A stretch of DNA of 64,000 bases from contig JAQISU010000183.1 in NCBI GenBank assembly GCA_029339505.1, positions 124,001-188,000 on the forward strand, in the 5' to 3' direction. This DNA is from Unio delphinus (lineage: Eukaryota; Mollusca; Bivalvia; Unionida; Unionidae). Below, one piece after another: positions 60,847 to 64,000 of the stretch. A program made the position numbers and the translations under genes. The stretch's first letter is position 1; every line of letters starts with the position of its first letter. The notes below the pieces were generated by a model. The model was given only the letters and a program-made list of their open reading frames with translations, did not search any database and was not told the DNA's origin.

Positions 60847-60925
60847 TAGGGCTGTCAAAAACCACGGAAAACTTACCCGGATACCCGTTGCGCCGTTTAA
60901 CGGGTACCCGGGTACCCGTTAGAAC
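60847..60925. mobile_element. Possible hAT-type transposon end with 22-bp palindrome
   Basis: TAGGGCTGTCAAAAACCACG followed by repeated ACCCG motifs resembles the ends of many hAT elements (CAGGGCTGTCAAA...ACCCG). A perfect 22-bp palindrome (half AACGGGTACCC) lies at 60899-60920. No matching opposite end was found in the window. Confidence 0.3.
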
Positions 60926-61479
60926 ATGAAAGACATGTACAACCCTTGAGCAACAATTTTTTTCCCCCAATAAATTACGCGTTACGCGTAATCGTATATG
61001 GATTACGCTTTTTTGGTATATCCACCTTCCAGAAATCTCGTTTATATTAACATTACATTAATCCCACAGACCGTATTTTTAGAAAAGACGGCTTTACGTA
61101 ACTACAATATAAGAGTAATCTTGTCCGAGGAATTGTACTTTCCTACAGTAACATGTTCTATTTATAGCAAACCTTGTTTTACTTTTCCACGAATTCTATT
61201 TATAGCATCTGTATGGCTGAGTGAGTAGAGAACAGACTATATTTATTTATGTGGCTACTATATAATATGTCTAAATTATATGTACAACAACTTTTGGAAC
61301 TTTGCTTTGTGTCGTTATCACGTGACGGTATGACCTAGGTTGCGAGATTTGTGTAGTCACGTGACTAGAAATGCAAATAGCCAGATCCGGGACAAATTCC
61401 AGCAATGATGTACTTTCGTCTCGTCTGTAAGCAGATTAAAGGCATAACAAATGCTATGCTCACGATTTTGGAGAAAATA

Positions 61480-61785
61480 AATCATATTCCTATCGATTTC
61501 ATGCTGGTATATCTCGATGATTTATAAAGGGAAAGGAGACAGAACTGATTTTTAAAAAAAAAATGGAGGCCCATCTCACTCCTTAACACAGATTACAAAA
61601 TACTAAGTAGAATGTTAGCGAATAGGGTTAAACACGATAGTAAACACTAATCAAACATGCGGTGGTAAAGATAGAAGCATACTTAACAATATACTTAACA
61701 TTAGGACTATTATAGATTTCATAAATGGGTCAAACTCGAAATGTGCTATGGTACTTTTGGACCAGGAGAAAGCTTTTGTGTCGCT
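61480..61785 (+). pseudogene. Tx1/L1-like LINE reverse transcriptase fragment
   Basis: Plus-strand frames give KGKGDRTD then WRPISLLNTDYKILSRMLAN and, after a frameshift, QTCGGKDRSILNNILNIRTI and VLLDQEKAFD. This is the L1/Tx1 RT signature (WRPISLLN.DYKI, Q.G...R.I, DQEKAFD). The fragment has no 5' or 3' continuation that I can follow. Confidence 0.68.
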
Positions 61786-64000
61786 CCATTCTATCAATTG
61801 TGTATAGTCAAGTCAGTCCTAAAGGGGAAAACCTGACACACAAAATTCTAAGATAAGAAAATGTGCAAAAATTCTAATTTAAACAAAAAGGGTGCTGAAA
61901 AAAAGAAAAGATCAATATAAATTGCTAACAAAAAAGTAAACTGCAATGAAAATGTCTAATTCAGTAGTGTACAGGTAGTATCTACTGGGTCACTTGTGAG
62001 TACATGCCCACCGCAACTCCTTATACCTATAGTTAATCCAAATTAGTTCACTCCAGTGGATTTTCTTGCGGTCTATTTTGTGCGTGCCATTTTGATTGTG
62101 ATACAGACTAAGTAGACTTCTTAACTTCATATTATTCCCTGCTTGTTCTCGAGTTTGGTACTTTAGCTACCTCGACCCTGGACTCTCTTAATTCGAAGGT
62201 TATTTGCTTTCTTTCTTTCTTAATGTTTATTTTGGTGGGCCAAAGTTTTTTTTTATATAATGGCTTTGGTTGATCTGTGGGGGCTGAAGACTTTGTGCGT
62301 TTCATGGATTTGGGTCGAGTTATTGTCACCTTATATTTCTTGATTCCCATTTAATGAATTTGGCTACTTGCTGACAAATGCTGAACAATATAACAATGGT
62401 GTTTTCTCTAGGGTGAATACTTTTGAAATTGCCCCCGTTGATCTTAGGTAATTGTGACAATGCTATTATCACTAATTTTATTAGTGCGTGTTTCTTTGCA
62501 TGACATACACAGAGTTATTTTGTATGGTGTTCCTATTGTTTCTTGAAGCTGTATTCTTGATTGAATGCTTAATTACTGTCTCCTTTCGTGGTGTTACTGC
62601 CTTTGGGTTGGATATTAGTTGTATTACTATTTCCGGTTTCCTCAGTTGTGACTTTTAACTTTTATGTATTATTTGATTGAATTGCATTTTGGTTTGTTTT
62701 TGGCTGTTTACTGCTGACATAATGTACCTTTTCCCTGTTGATTCCCATTAATATTGAGTGGTTTCTTGGTAATCCGGGGGTTGGACTCAATCCTTGGCTG
62801 CTTCCTTTTGCCAGTTCTTTTTGTTTCTGGTTAAGGAGAGCTCTGTTTGGCAGGGATTAATTGATTCGAAAGACTTTTTCCCTCAACATTCTAAGATGTT
62901 TCTGAGGATGTTGTGATTATAATCGCTTGGGCTCAATGGGAGAAACAGCGCCCGTATGTTGTGGTGGTTGGCGCTGCGTTTGTGTCATTACCACAGGCTT
63001 TATCTCGCAGGTCTGATACATCATCAAATGTGGCAATAACGCATTTATCGTTTTATCTTCCTTTTCTTTATTTGCTCTAGATTCGCTTCTTCCTGTATCA
63101 CCTCTTCTTACATTGCCTCCATGGTTGTACGTCCAAGACGCGACGAGCATATTCCAGATACATCTAGAGCTTCAAAGGTCGTGTTGCCTGTTCATTTTCG
63201 GGTCTGAACGCGTCAATGAAGGGTAGCCAGACTGACTAACTAACTTCTTACATTAACGCCTCTCTCGCCCATTCGGGTATGCGCGGCATGTTTGTGGATT
63301 AGCGGGCTGATTCATTAATTGCGTTTTTTTTTAAGTGTCTAATACCTCCCGCATTTATGCACAGAAAGTGTGCGGGTCAAATTTGTCCCTTTCCGGAGCA
63401 TTAATACTCCACGGGACATATGATGGGCGGGAATAGAAACACACATGTGATCATTAAAGTATGTATCTAGTATGAGACGCTTATTGGGATCCATCCATTC
63501 ATAGCACTAACTTGTAGAAATCGGCTTGCCATTGATGGTAGATGCCCTACACCCTGATTTTATTTCTGTACATTTTTTGTCGAATGTGTGACGTGTTTGT
63601 CAGTTGTTCTTGTAACTATTGTTGTATCTGAAAGAAACGTGCACTGTCAGTTGGATTTTGGCAACACAATATAAATTTTGAACTCCCGTATCGTCCTCAT
63701 GATGGGCTGCATTGTAGTAAATATTACCCTAAAGACTCTCCGTCAAGGATCTCTTCAATAAATCACCAACTGTTCACCGATACTTCTCTTGGATCCATGG
63801 GGTTTGGAAACTACTTGACGGGTCCGACGGGCCACATGAGTAGGAGCAGATAGTGGCGGTGGTGGTAAATGGATCACATGTTCTTGCTTTCTTTTCCACT
63901 TTGGGTTTCCGTTTTTTCTATAATTCTGCCGAAGAAGGTGTTGACGTCATCTTTTTGATTACCCATGCTTTGGGTACTTCTCGTTGGGGTGTGGGGAAAG
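61786..64000. other. Right end of window; no gene recognised
   Basis: Minus-strand open frames at 62132-62350 (Lys/Arg-rich) and 62917-63150 have no recognised domain. They could belong to ORF1 of the neighbouring LINE type or be chance. No tandem repeats stand out. Confidence 0.4.

Overview
The window is eukaryotic, AT-rich DNA with long introns, many minisatellites and tRNA-derived SINEs. It contains several decayed transposons and an LTR retrotransposon whose integrase lies before its reverse transcriptase. The protein content (expanded IFI44-like GTPases, a discoidin domain, Gmr1-type, RTE/CR1-like and Tx1-like elements) points to a marine invertebrate, most likely a bivalve mollusc. The organism is inferred, not shown directly.

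Two paralogous protein-coding genes account for all the convincing host coding sequence, and they converge tail to tail. Gene 1 (+ strand, exons at 1811-1863, 3289-3501, 4113-4259, 8813-8993 and 12561-12859) encodes the GTPase half of an interferon-induced-protein-44-like (IFI44-like) protein; its 5' exons lie outside the window. Gene 2 (- strand, nine exons from 49229 down to 22147) appears complete at 482 codons. Its exons join in frame into an N-terminal F5/8 type C (discoidin) domain followed by an IFI44-like P-loop GTPase. Three consecutive exons have the same lengths (213, 147, 181 nt) and phases in both genes, so the pair arose by duplication.

Region by region: 1-1810 has a SINE fragment and otherwise nothing recognised. 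1811-12859 is gene 1, whose introns hold 28-, 44-, 43-, 39- and 53-bp minisatellites, a 710-bp TIR element and a SINE. 12860-22146 is the space between the genes, with a non-LTR retrotransposon relic (+), a second LINE relic (-) interrupted by a copy of the 710-bp TIR element, and a piggyBac transposase relic. 22147-49229 is gene 2. Most of introns 6 and 8 is tandem repeat, and other introns carry a TA-flanked MITE, a TTAA-flanked piggyBac-type MITE, SINEs, a small MITE and a perfect 35-bp hairpin. 49230-52730 is upstream flank with SINE and microsatellites. 52731-58700 is a Gmr1-like Ty3/gypsy element with both LTRs. 58701-64000 is mostly unassigned, with a TA microsatellite, a degenerate tandem repeat, a possible hAT end and a Tx1-like LINE fragment.

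The observations most worth checking are: (1) the discoidin-IFI44 GTPase fusion without a visible signal peptide; (2) a 37-bp minisatellite in intron 6 of gene 2 built from the exon 6 / 5' splice-site junction itself, which strings near-copies of the real donor along the intron; (3) the Gmr1-like element with SCAN-like gag; and (4) higher-order structure in the minisatellites. Exon calls come from reading frames, splice dinucleotides, phase agreement and paralogue comparison; no transcript or database search was available.
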